Source: Verrucomicrobiota bacterium
GTDB taxonomy: Bacteria > Verrucomicrobiota > Verrucomicrobiia > Palsa-1439
Length of the DNA: 63,045 nt
Direction: 5' to 3'
Assembly: GCA_003164675.1 (NCBI GenBank)
Contig: PLTX01000025.1
Span: forward strand, 1-63,045
The translations under genes and the position numbers were made by a program. The notes under the pieces were generated by a model. It was given only the letters and a program-made list of their open reading frames with translations. It was not told the origin of the DNA and searched no databases. Shown in pieces: positions 26,814 to 34,976 of the stretch (position 1 is its first letter; each line of letters opens with the position of its first letter).

Positions 26814-27962
26814 TCAAAACAGGGCAAGCATGGTTTCCCGGAGTCCCCAGCATAAACCGACATTGCCCGCAACGAACCATGCGGCAAACCGCCAGCCCTT
26901 TTCTTTCCTCATCGCGATGTTGAACGCCACCGCCAATGGAATCACGTCGCGTGTGAACGAGATTTGTTCAACAAACACATCGGGGCTTAGCAGCAAATAT
27001 GAGAAGACAAAACCAATGCCCATCCGCCAGTAGGGCGACTGGACATCGCGACGCAGCAACAGGTAACACGCCTGGACAATCAGGCAAATCGGCGCCAACA
27101 GTTCCGCGGTCAACCGCGGGCTGAACATCCGCTTCGGATACCAGTGGCGCCACGCCCGCACCAGATAATCGGCCAGCCCAACCCCCGGCCAGCTCGTGTT
27201 CGGCACGTCCATGTTGGTGAACCCCAATCGGAGGTGCGCGTACAGGTACCACACGGCGAGGGGAATCAGCACCATCACGAGTCGCGCCGCGATTTCTCCG
27301 ACCTTCTTGTGCGTGGGCCAACACACGGACGGCAGCGCGAGGAAATATGTCTCCTTGGTCAACAACATCAAGATGGCCGCCGCCACGGCGCTGGTTCCAC
27401 TGAGACTCGCGGTGTAAAACGCGAGCGTCGCGGCGGGCAAATCCACCAGCGCTCGATGCAACGAAAACAATGCGCCGGACGTCATGACCGCGGCGAAGAT
27501 GCACAGGAAATCCTGGATCGTCCGCGGTTTCAGGAACCAAACCATTCCGCACAACAGCAACAACCAAAAACCGAGGTTCAACAGCGCGAACACCTGGATG
27601 ATCGTGCATGGCCGGCCCATTCCACCGACGTACGCCAGCCACGGCAGGAAGATCCGCGTGGCTCGGTACTCGGGGCAGTCGAGGGCGTCCTGCAACGCCT
27701 GGCGATTCAGCAGCAGCGGGTCGGTCGCCACCTGACAATAGAACTGCCCGTCATACCCGTACTCAGATGTCACCGCCAAACCGCACGCTTTGACCTGCGG
27801 TAGGGCCTGTCCGACGGAATTCGAGCCAAAACACAGCAACCGCGTAAATCCTGTTTCTGGCGAGTAGCTTTTCAGCACATACCCGACGGGTATGGCTGCC
27901 ATCAGGCACAACAAGAGAATTCGAAACGCGCGGGGAAGGTCCCGACCCAGAATCGAAGTCAT
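26814..27962 (-). CDS. Polytopic membrane protein, probable GT-C-like
   Basis: A 382-residue protein with about 8-10 hydrophobic helices. The first external loop carries VTSEYGYDGQFYCQVATDP, an acidic site placed as in GT-C glycosyltransferases (EYGYDGQFY recurs in uncharacterised bacterial families). A later KETYFLALPS follows helix six. No soluble domain. It lies 99 bases downstream of nothing but the PIG-V-like gene on the same strand, which suggests one transcript with this gene first. I know no established function; a periplasmic sugar transfer step is inferred. Confidence 0.72.
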   Translation of the reverse strand: MTSILGRDLPRAFRILLLCLMAAIPVGYVLKSYSPETGFTRLLCFGSNSVGQALPQVKACGLAVTSEYGYDGQFYCQVATDPLLLNRQALQDALDCPEYRATRIFLPWLAYVGGMGRPCTIIQVFALLNLGFWLLLLCGMVWFLKPRTIQDFLCIFAAVMTSGALFSLHRALVDLPAATLAFYTASLSGTSAVAAAILMLLTKETYFLALPSVCWPTHKKVGEIAARLVMVLIPLAVWYLYAHLRLGFTNMDVPNTSWPGVGLADYLVRAWRHWYPKRMFSPRLTAELLAPICLIVQACYLLLRRDVQSPYWRMGIGFVFSYLLLSPDVFVEQISFTRDVIPLAVAFNIAMRKEKGWRFAAWFVAGNVGLCWGLRETMLALF

Positions 27963-28060
27963 GACAAGTGGTCCATCGGCGGCATTCTACTGGAATGCCG
28001 TCGCCGCCGCAACGCGGGAACCGTGCAACAAGGCAACGAGAAAAGCGAGTGAGGGCCGGG

Positions 28061-28804
28061 TCAGAGGGCTTTCGACTTCACGATGAGTACAAGCGCCTTC
28101 AGGCTGAGTTCCGTCGCCAGAAACGGCTTGGCGATCAGATCGTTGCCGCCGCTGCGGCACACTTCGGCGCGATGTTCGAAGTCTGCGGCGCTCGTCACAA
28201 ACAGGATCGGCGTCTTCTTGTAATTCGGCAGGGCGCGCAGCTTGGCGCACAATTCCACACCTGTCATGCCGGGCATTTCGATATCGAGCACGATGAGGTC
28301 GAACTGCCATTCTTGGGCGATGCTGAATGCCGCGCCCGGGTCCGACAATGCCTGCGACTTCAGGTTGGCTTTTTCCAATGCGTTCATGACCGACCGCAAG
28401 GCAATCTGCTGGTCATCAACCGCCAGCGCCCGCGCGGTGATGAGATCCACTTCGCGACCATCGCCATCGAACAACCCGCAGAGCAAATCGACTGTCTGCG
28501 CCAGCGTACGTTGGACGGATTGGTTGAGGCAATCGGGCCTGTCCACCAACTGACGGAGCAATTGTTCGAAGGCGGCCAGCACACGCGCGATGGTTGGAAG
28601 CCGCGTCAAAATCGGATTGTGGCCCAATGCCTGCACCCGGTCGAACAGTTCCTGCATCTTGGGCTCGTCGCCCGGATTCTTCGCCACGGCTTGCAGTGCC
28701 TGGCGAATCGGCAGCATCGCCGGACGCGCTTCCTCCAGAGAACTCTTGCGCACTTCGGCCCGCAACTCATCATTCCTTGTCGTCGGCTGATCCACCATGC
28801 TCAT
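28061..28804 (-). CDS. Response regulator with N-terminal HPt-like helical domain
   Basis: A 247-residue protein. Residues about 15-110 are all helical and resemble a histidine phosphotransfer bundle (ELFDRVQALGHNPILTRLPTIARVLAAFEQLLRQLV), but the expected H-x-L-K-G motif is absent, so it may be a docking rather than a transfer domain. Residues about 122-245 are a receiver: ALAVDDQQIA (acidic pair), DLIVLDIEMPGMTG (phosphoacceptor Asp), ILFVTSA and GGNDLIAKPF. No output domain. It is monocistronic, starts with ATG at 28804, and has no kinase beside it. Confidence 0.82.
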   Translation of the reverse strand: MSMVDQPTTRNDELRAEVRKSSLEEARPAMLPIRQALQAVAKNPGDEPKMQELFDRVQALGHNPILTRLPTIARVLAAFEQLLRQLVDRPDCLNQSVQRTLAQTVDLLCGLFDGDGREVDLITARALAVDDQQIALRSVMNALEKANLKSQALSDPGAAFSIAQEWQFDLIVLDIEMPGMTGVELCAKLRALPNYKKTPILFVTSAADFEHRAEVCRSGGNDLIAKPFLATELSLKALVLIVKSKAL

Positions 28805-29428
28805 TGGTTCGCTCCTTTGCTCGAAAACTGATCACAGGGGAAGGTCGTCATGCAGACGTTGTGAAAAAACCATGGACGGCTCGGGGTGAAGGGACACGGT
28901 GGGCGCGAACTGCGGTCGGATTGCAGGTTCTGTCGCCAGAGTTGCGGTCGGCGACGGTATGATTGCCGCGTGCGCGGCTGTCGCGCGCGCGACCGTGCAG
29001 GGTTTCTTCGGTTCCGAGCCGTCCAAAGTCTGGTTGTTTGCGACTCATATTCAGGACTTCCCGTCGTCTTAACCTGCATCCCTCGTGCCGGATCTCACGG
29101 GTGCGCTTCGCAAGGCCGATTATTGTCCAACTCTCAGGGATGCAACGAATACAGGTAACGTTTTTGGCCGGGCGGCCAGGGACGGCGAGAGCACTTGGAC
29201 AATTCTGTCAACAAAACGCCGTTTGAGCTGGCTCACCCCACGGGATCCCGCGCGCCATCTGTGAATCCACCATCCGCCAAGGCTCCGCCCTGATGAGGTG
29301 AGCCTCGCCACGTAATTAGCGCGGTTTTTGCGCGCCGCTACAAATAAGTCTCCCGCCAGAAGGTCGTCCTTGACGAGATCACCCGGTCGCAGGTAAGGAA
29401 ACGGTGGCGAACGATTTCTGAGGCGAGA
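28805..29428. other. Intergenic region between divergent genes, nothing recognised
   Basis: About 620 bases separate the regulator gene (minus) from the nucleotidyltransferase gene (plus). Open frames here are short and overlap one another on both strands without protein character, and none has a ribosome site. I see no tRNA, terminator or repeat. It must hold the promoters of both flanking genes. Confidence 0.5.
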
Positions 29429-30310
29429 ATGCAACCAACACTGCTGGTCATGGCCGCGGGCATGGGCAGCCGCTACGGCGGCTTGAAGCAAATCGATCCC
29501 GTCGGTCCGTATGGCGAAACGATCATTGATTACTCCGTCTACGACGCAGTGCGGGCGGGGTTTGCGCGACTGGTGTTTATCATACGCCGCGACATCGAGG
29601 CGCCGTTCCGCGAAGCGATTGGCAGCCGGTTCGAGACGCGGATCGCGGTCGATTACGTTTTCCAGGAACTCGCCAACCTTCCCCAGGGATTTACCGTTCC
29701 CGAAGGACGCGCGAAACCGTGGGGCACGACCCACGCCATCCTCCAAGCCGAGGAAGCGCTGAATGAACCGTTCGCGGTGATCAATGCCGACGACTTTTAC
29801 GGGCGCGAATCCTTCCAGGTCATGGGCGGTTTTCTGCGCGCGGGCGGCGGTGATTACTCGATGGTCGGGTATACTCTACGCAATACCCTATCGGAACACG
29901 GCAGCGTGTCCCGCGGCGTGTGCGAGTGCGACACCCAAGACTATTTGCGGGCGATTACCGAATTGACGAAAGTGGAGAAACACGGCCGCGGCGCGCAAGC
30001 CGGCGACAGCGCCCTGACCGGCGACGAACTTGTGTCGATGAACTTCTGGGGGTTCACGCCGCTGGTGTTCGCGCAACTGCGCGAGCGATTCTTCGAATTC
30101 ATGCACCGGCACGGGCAGGAGTTGAAAAGCGAGTGCTACATTCCAACGACCGTCAACGAGTTGGTCGCCGCAGGCGTCGCCCGCGTGAAAGTGTTGCGCA
30201 CACCATCCTCGTGGTTCGGCGTGACCTACCAGGAAGACAAACCCCGCGTGACGGCCGGCATTCGTGGACTCATCGCCAGTTGCGATTACCCGCAAAAGCT
30301 GTGGGTATGA
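29429..30310 (+). CDS. Sugar-phosphate nucleotidyltransferase family protein
   Basis: A 293-residue nucleotidyltransferase. LLVMAAGMGSRYGGLKQIDPVGPYGE is the NTP-binding G-x-G-x-R loop with the pyrophosphorylase Lys; WGTTHAILQAEEALNEPFAVINADDFYG carries the metal-binding Asp pair. The rest (VSMNFWGFTPLVFAQL; VLRTPSSWFGVTYQEDKP) matches a bacterial branch related to GlmU/RmlA whose substrate is not defined; no hexapeptide or acyltransferase tail is present. A GAGGCGAG stretch precedes the ATG. After the TGA at 30308 the same frame stays open for 32 further codons (see findings). Confidence 0.88.
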   Translation: MQPTLLVMAAGMGSRYGGLKQIDPVGPYGETIIDYSVYDAVRAGFARLVFIIRRDIEAPFREAIGSRFETRIAVDYVFQELANLPQGFTVPEGRAKPWGTTHAILQAEEALNEPFAVINADDFYGRESFQVMGGFLRAGGGDYSMVGYTLRNTLSEHGSVSRGVCECDTQDYLRAITELTKVEKHGRGAQAGDSALTGDELVSMNFWGFTPLVFAQLRERFFEFMHRHGQELKSECYIPTTVNELVAAGVARVKVLRTPSSWFGVTYQEDKPRVTAGIRGLIASCDYPQKLWV

Positions 30311-30395
30311 CGTCGCGACCTTCCCGGCATTCGCGGTGGCCCCAAAGCTGGCACCGATCTCCCCGACAAGGCGCGGGGCGAATTAATCGAATCCC

Positions 30396-32339
30396 TCAAG
30401 ACCCTGTGACCCCGGATGGCGCCGCTGGTTTCAACTCGTTGAGTCGCGAGGCGGCTAGCTCCCATTCCGCGACTGCGCGGGCGAGGTCTTCCGTGATGTG
30501 GCTCAATTCACGATTGATCGCCACCGCGCGCCCGGGTTTGTCGTAGGTCTCGGGCTTCTCCAATTCGGTGGCCAGTTCCCTCTGCGCCTGTTCCAGTCGG
30601 GCAATCTCTTTCTCGAGATGACTAACGATCTGTTCCTGGGCGCGGCGCTCGCGTGACCGGGCCTGACGCGCTTCGGCTTCTAGGCGTTTCTGTTCGCGGG
30701 CTTTTGTCCGTGGAGAATCCACCACCGTCGCGGCAGGAGCGACTGCTTGGGCAGCGGCGGCGGTGGCGGCAGATCTATCGAGGTAATACTGGTAATCGCC
30801 GTGATAATGCGTCAACTGGCCGTTGTTCACGTGCAGCACGCGCCGCGCGAGTTGGCGAATAAAATACACGTCGTGGCTGATGAAGATCAGCGTCCCCTCG
30901 AATGACCCAAGCGCTCCGATCAACGCATCGATGCTGGCCATGTCGAGGTGCGTGGTCGGTTCATCCATCAACAGCAGGTTGGGCGGATCGAGCAGCAGCT
31001 TGACCAGTGCCAGCCGACTTTTCTCGCCGCCACTGAGCACGCCGACCGACTTGAACACGTCATCGCCACGAAACAGGAACGAACCAAGCACGGTCCGGGC
31101 GAATTCTTCCGAGATGCGCTGGGGCGTATCGAGCGCTTCCTGCAACACCGTGCGCTCGGGATTCAGCATCTCGACGCGATACTGCGCGTAGTAACCGACT
31201 TTCGCGTTCAACCCCAACTCGCGCGTGCCCTTCTGGACGTCGAGCACGCCCGCGAGAAGTTTGAGCAAGGTAGACTTGCCTGCGCCGTTCGGGCCGACCA
31301 GGACAATGCGCTGGCCGCGCTCGGCGTGAAAATTCATCCTGCGGTACACGACGGTGGTGCCATACGCGTGGTGGATATCCTTGAGCGTGATGACGCGCAA
31401 CCCGCTACGTTGTGGTTGCGGGAAGCGGAATTTGATCTTTCGCGCCTCGTTGACGGGTGCTTCGATCTTGTCCATGCGCTCGATCTGTTTGAGCTTGGCC
31501 TGGGCCTGGGAGGCTTTGCTGGCTTTCGCGCGGAACCGGTCGGCGAACTCCTGCAGGCGCTGGATGTCGCGCTGCTGGTTCTTGTAAGCGGCGAGCAATT
31601 GTTCTGACATCGCCTCGCGCTGGATCAGGTAGTCGTCGTAGTTGCCGCGATACCGCAACAATCGGCTCTGGCGAATCTCCACGATGCTGCCGACGAGCTG
31701 GTTCAGGAATTCGCGGTCGTGTGAAATTAGCAGGACGGCGCCGGGATAAGTCCTGAGATACTCCTGAAACCACTGCAGCGCTTCGAGGTCGAGATGGTTT
31801 GTTGGTTCGTCGAGCAACAACAGGTCGGGGTGTTGCACGAGCAACCGCGCCAGATAGGCACGCATCACCCACCCGCCGCTCATCGCTTTCAATTGCCGGT
31901 CAAAGTCGCGTTCGCGAAATGCCAGCCCGCGCAGGATCGTCTTGGCTTTCGGTTCGAGTTGGTACCCGCCGAGGGCGTCGAACCGTGCCTGCACTTCGTG
32001 GAAATCATGGGACTCGGTATCATGGCCGGCTTCAAAAGCTTTCATGCGACGCTGCAATTCCGCCATCTCGGGCGTGATCGCTATGGCCAATTCCAGCACC
32101 GTCTCCTCGCCGACCGGCGCGGTCTCCTGCGGCAAGTGTCCGACCGTTCCACTCCGTTCAATGGCCACCTCCCCCTCATCTGCCGAGTCGTGCCCCAGAA
32201 TCAGCGAGAACAACGTGGATTTCCCCGCACCGTTCGGCCCGACCAAGCCGATGCGGTCGCCACGGTTGACCTGCAGCGACGCGTCTTCGAACAAAACGCG
32301 CGCTCCAAACGCCTTGGTCATACCCGAGATGGTCAACAT
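30396..32339 (-). CDS. ABC-F family ATPase (Uup/EttA-like)
   Basis: A 647-residue protein with two ABC cassettes and no membrane domain. Cassette 1: Walker A GLVGPNGAGKST, signature MSGGWVMRAYLARLL, Walker B LLLLDEPTNHLD. The linker (about residues 240-310) is Arg/Gln-rich, as in the P-site tRNA interaction motif of ABC-F proteins. Cassette 2: VLVGPNGAGKST, LSGGEKSRLALVKLL, LLLMDEPTTHLD. The C-terminal about 100 residues are a charged coiled coil. ABC-F proteins act on the ribosome or in stress and resistance; which subclass is unclear. I chose the ATG at 32339 (MLTISGMTKAFG), the standard beginning of cassette 1; the frame is open to 32426. Confidence 0.93.
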   Translation of the reverse strand: MLTISGMTKAFGARVLFEDASLQVNRGDRIGLVGPNGAGKSTLFSLILGHDSADEGEVAIERSGTVGHLPQETAPVGEETVLELAIAITPEMAELQRRMKAFEAGHDTESHDFHEVQARFDALGGYQLEPKAKTILRGLAFRERDFDRQLKAMSGGWVMRAYLARLLVQHPDLLLLDEPTNHLDLEALQWFQEYLRTYPGAVLLISHDREFLNQLVGSIVEIRQSRLLRYRGNYDDYLIQREAMSEQLLAAYKNQQRDIQRLQEFADRFRAKASKASQAQAKLKQIERMDKIEAPVNEARKIKFRFPQPQRSGLRVITLKDIHHAYGTTVVYRRMNFHAERGQRIVLVGPNGAGKSTLLKLLAGVLDVQKGTRELGLNAKVGYYAQYRVEMLNPERTVLQEALDTPQRISEEFARTVLGSFLFRGDDVFKSVGVLSGGEKSRLALVKLLLDPPNLLLMDEPTTHLDMASIDALIGALGSFEGTLIFISHDVYFIRQLARRVLHVNNGQLTHYHGDYQYYLDRSAATAAAAQAVAPAATVVDSPRTKAREQKRLEAEARQARSRERRAQEQIVSHLEKEIARLEQAQRELATELEKPETYDKPGRAVAINRELSHITEDLARAVAEWELAASRLNELKPAAPSGVTGS

Positions 32340-32426
32340 AAGAACCGCACAAGCTACTGGCGGCAACGGGAGCGCGCAAGGTCGAAATCCCAGAGAAACT
32401 GCCAAAAACCTGACTACCGTGAGCAA

Positions 32427-32558
32427 ATGACGACAGGGGACGCGGTGGAAGGCGAGGCCGCCGACGCGTTCTTCCTCACCGGCACGGACGGCAAAAAGAT
32501 CTGCGATGCAAAGCGCTTGAAACAGATTCGCGAAGCCGTGCTGGTCGCGCTGGGGTAG
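32427..32558 (+). CDS. Short ORF or gene remnant, 43 residues
   Basis: ATG at 32427 opens a 43-codon frame, divergent from the ABC-F gene, with plausible protein character (DAFFLTGTDGKKICDAKRL, then KQIREAVLVALG). The C-terminal look (charged helix ending in Leu-Gly) suggests the tail of a once larger protein. No family is recognised and no good ribosome site is seen. It could equally be an intact micro-ORF. Confidence 0.3.
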   Translation: MTTGDAVEGEAADAFFLTGTDGKKICDAKRLKQIREAVLVALG

Positions 32559-32642
32559 CGCGGGATATTGGCGCGGAGAATATCAGATAGTCGGTCACAT
32601 TGTTGCAGCGATTAGACACCACCTTGGCGCTCTCGGCGGCCT

Positions 32643-33281
32643 CTAGCTTATGCGGCTTGCTTCGATGAACTCGGCTTCCAGTTCCTGAAGCTGCCCCATG
32701 GTTTGGGCCAAGACCCGCCGCACGGGAAGAATGAATAGGCGCGCCTCAGCAATGCGCCCTTGTGCCTCCTCGATTTTGCCCCTCTCTAAAAGGTCGAGCA
32801 CCCGTTCCGCTTGGTCTCCTAGCCAACGTGCTGAGTCGTCCAACACATCGACCATAAGGCTGTCACTCTCACTCAGTCCGTAAAACAAAGACCTAAGCTC
32901 CTCTCTTTCCGCCTTGTTCAGGTCCGCGACCCTTTGGAACCACGGGTCCAAGAACTGCTTGTAGATGTTCGCGATCTTGCTGCAGTGGCCCCGCGCTGCC
33001 TTGAGCCTGGCCTTAAGGACCTGCCCCTCAAGGGAGTGCAAGACCGCGCGGTTATTTTCAATCTCTGATGCAACATCCAAGCTTAACGAAAGAAACTTCA
33101 CAACCTCAGACTCAAATACAAGCAACGACTTGAGAAGTTCTTGTATCACCGTCGTGAGCTTAGCGGCTGCGCGGTCTGGCTGCCTCATCAATTTGCCCTT
33201 GATCGCCCGCAGCAAACCAAGCTCTTCTGTCAACAGGGAGAGTTTGCGTCCGACATCTAGAATTGAGGCTTCGGGAGTCAT
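32643..33281 (-). CDS. Uncharacterised helical protein (212 residues)
   Basis: An almost entirely alpha-helical, cytosolic-looking protein with no signal or membrane segment: ELGLLRAIKGKLMRQPDRAA, LLKSLLVFESEVVKFLSLSL, then LFYGLSESDSLMVDVLDDSA and a final helix near VRRVLAQTMGQLQELEAEF. I recognise no family. The ATG at 33281 has a GGAGG stretch about 9 bases upstream; the frame is open to 33965 but only as a shadow of the GH57 gene. Codon use is more A/T-tolerant than in the neighbours, so recent gain is possible. It lies 38 bases downstream of the GH57 gene on the same strand. Confidence 0.65.
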   Translation of the reverse strand: MTPEASILDVGRKLSLLTEELGLLRAIKGKLMRQPDRAAAKLTTVIQELLKSLLVFESEVVKFLSLSLDVASEIENNRAVLHSLEGQVLKARLKAARGHCSKIANIYKQFLDPWFQRVADLNKAEREELRSLFYGLSESDSLMVDVLDDSARWLGDQAERVLDLLERGKIEEAQGRIAEARLFILPVRRVLAQTMGQLQELEAEFIEASRIS

Positions 33282-33319
33282 AATAGCGCCCTCCAAGAAA
33301 CCGCGACCGTTACTGGGAT

Positions 33320-34900
33320 TTACGCATAATAGTGATAATTCACGTCCGGGAAGATGTTGTCGCGCCACTCGATGGAGGCGAGCCAGGGCTCGTCGATGTG
33401 GTGGGACTTGATCTGGTCGTAGAGGCGCGTGAAACGCAGGATGTGATCTTTCGTCCGTTTCACGGCGTACGGCACCATCGTGCCGGTCTTCATGATGAAC
33501 GCCCAATCGCTGGACTGTGCGAGCAGGAGTTCGCGGGCGGCCTGTTTGAGCGCGCGCTGGGTAAGATGGTCGCCGTCCTTGTGATTGCGGGCGAGCTCGG
33601 TCATGCGTTGCGCAGCGACGTGCAGGTGCGGATAAATCCACGCGTTGGAACCTTCCAGCCAGACTTCCCAGTAACCCTTGTTGCCCCAGCTCGAGGCGCT
33701 CGGCTCGATGATTTGTTGCGTCGTAAAATCGCGCAAATACTCGGTGGGCGTGGTGAGCTTGAACACGTTCTGGTCGAAGGCGACCTTGCGGGTGAAATAG
33801 TTGATGAAGTCCGGCCCTTCGAACCACCAGTGGCCGTACAGTTCCGCGTCGTACGGCGAGATGATCAGCGGCGGGCGTTTCATGATGCCGTGGAGATGTT
33901 GGACCTGTTTCTCGCGGTTGAACATGAAATTGCCCGCGTGGGACGCGGCTTTTTCCATTGCCCAATGGCGGTTGTACGGCTCCTTGTTCGGCGTCTTGCC
34001 GGTGATGCGGTAGTACTTCACGCCGGTGAAACAGCGGATGCCGTCGGGATGGATGTACGGCTTGATGTAGTCGTACTCGAGATCGAACCCGACATCGCGA
34101 TAGAAATCGCGGTAGTCAACGTCGCCGGGATAGCCTTCCTCCGAACTCCACACCTGCTTCGAAGATTCCACGTCGCGTCCGAACGCCGCGACCCCCGATG
34201 TGGTGAAGACGGGCGTGTAAATCCCGAAACGCGGACGCGGATGGCCAAACATAATGCCGTGCGTATCCATGATGAACCAGCGAATCTCCGCCTCCTGCAC
34301 GAACTTCTCGATGCCGGGCACATAGGCGCACTCGGGCAACCAGATGCCGCGCGGATCGCAGCCGAAACATTGCCGGTAATGATCGCGGGCGATCATGATC
34401 TGGGCGCGGATGGCTTCGGGATGCTCCATCATCAGGGGCAGGAACCCGTGGGTGGCGGCGCTGGTAATGATCTCCAGCTTGCCCATCTCCTGAAACTTGC
34501 GGAACGCGCCGACGAGGTTGCGGCCGTAGCTGTCGCAAAACGTGGCGCGAGCCTCTTGAAAGCGGTTGTGGTAAAACCACGCGAGTTCGTGGAACGCGCG
34601 GTCCCATTTGGTGCGTTCGATTTCTTTTTCCGTCAACTCGATGAGGTGGGTGATGTGGCGGATGTAGCGTTCCTGGAGCAACGGGTCGAGGAGCATCGAA
34701 CACAGGGGAGGCGTCAGCGACATCGTGAGGCGGAAATCCACGTTGTCGCGCACGAGGCCTTCCATCACCTTGATCATCGGGATATAGGTCTCGGTGACGG
34801 CTTCGTAGAACCAGTCTTCTTCGAGGAAATCCTCGTACTCGGGATGGCGCACAAACGGCAGATGCGCGTGCAGAATGAGCGCTACATAACCTTGTGGCAC
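33320..34900 (-). CDS. Family GH57 1,4-alpha-glucan branching enzyme
   Basis: A 526-residue GH57/DUF1957 enzyme. The GYVALILHAHLPFVRHPE opening, the nucleophile in RGIWLPECAYVPG (E190) and the acid/base in LIISPYDAELYGHWWFEG (D351) fall where TK1436-type and Thermus branching enzymes have them. The C-terminal helical domain (ASSWGNKGYWEVWLEGSNAW; QSSDWAFIMKTGTM) is complete. It makes alpha-1,6 branches in glycogen-type glucan in the cytoplasm. I use the GTG at 34900 because AAAGGAA lies about 9 bases upstream and the family starts there; a TTG at 34936 is further out. It follows the DUF4912 gene at about 75 bases, a recurrent pairing. Confidence 0.93.
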   Translation of the reverse strand: MPQGYVALILHAHLPFVRHPEYEDFLEEDWFYEAVTETYIPMIKVMEGLVRDNVDFRLTMSLTPPLCSMLLDPLLQERYIRHITHLIELTEKEIERTKWDRAFHELAWFYHNRFQEARATFCDSYGRNLVGAFRKFQEMGKLEIITSAATHGFLPLMMEHPEAIRAQIMIARDHYRQCFGCDPRGIWLPECAYVPGIEKFVQEAEIRWFIMDTHGIMFGHPRPRFGIYTPVFTTSGVAAFGRDVESSKQVWSSEEGYPGDVDYRDFYRDVGFDLEYDYIKPYIHPDGIRCFTGVKYYRITGKTPNKEPYNRHWAMEKAASHAGNFMFNREKQVQHLHGIMKRPPLIISPYDAELYGHWWFEGPDFINYFTRKVAFDQNVFKLTTPTEYLRDFTTQQIIEPSASSWGNKGYWEVWLEGSNAWIYPHLHVAAQRMTELARNHKDGDHLTQRALKQAARELLLAQSSDWAFIMKTGTMVPYAVKRTKDHILRFTRLYDQIKSHHIDEPWLASIEWRDNIFPDVNYHYYA

Positions 34901-34976
34901 AGCCAGGATTCCTTTCTGCGTTTCGGTTCCGCCCAAGAACCTTTGTGTTGCCCCGGATGGAACAGCTCGCCGCGCA

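Noticed and set aside
32643-33965. 440-codon frame covering the helical protein and part of the GH57 gene
   Set aside because: The first half is an out-of-frame shadow of the GH57 gene; only the part from the ATG at 33281 has a ribosome site and coherent composition.
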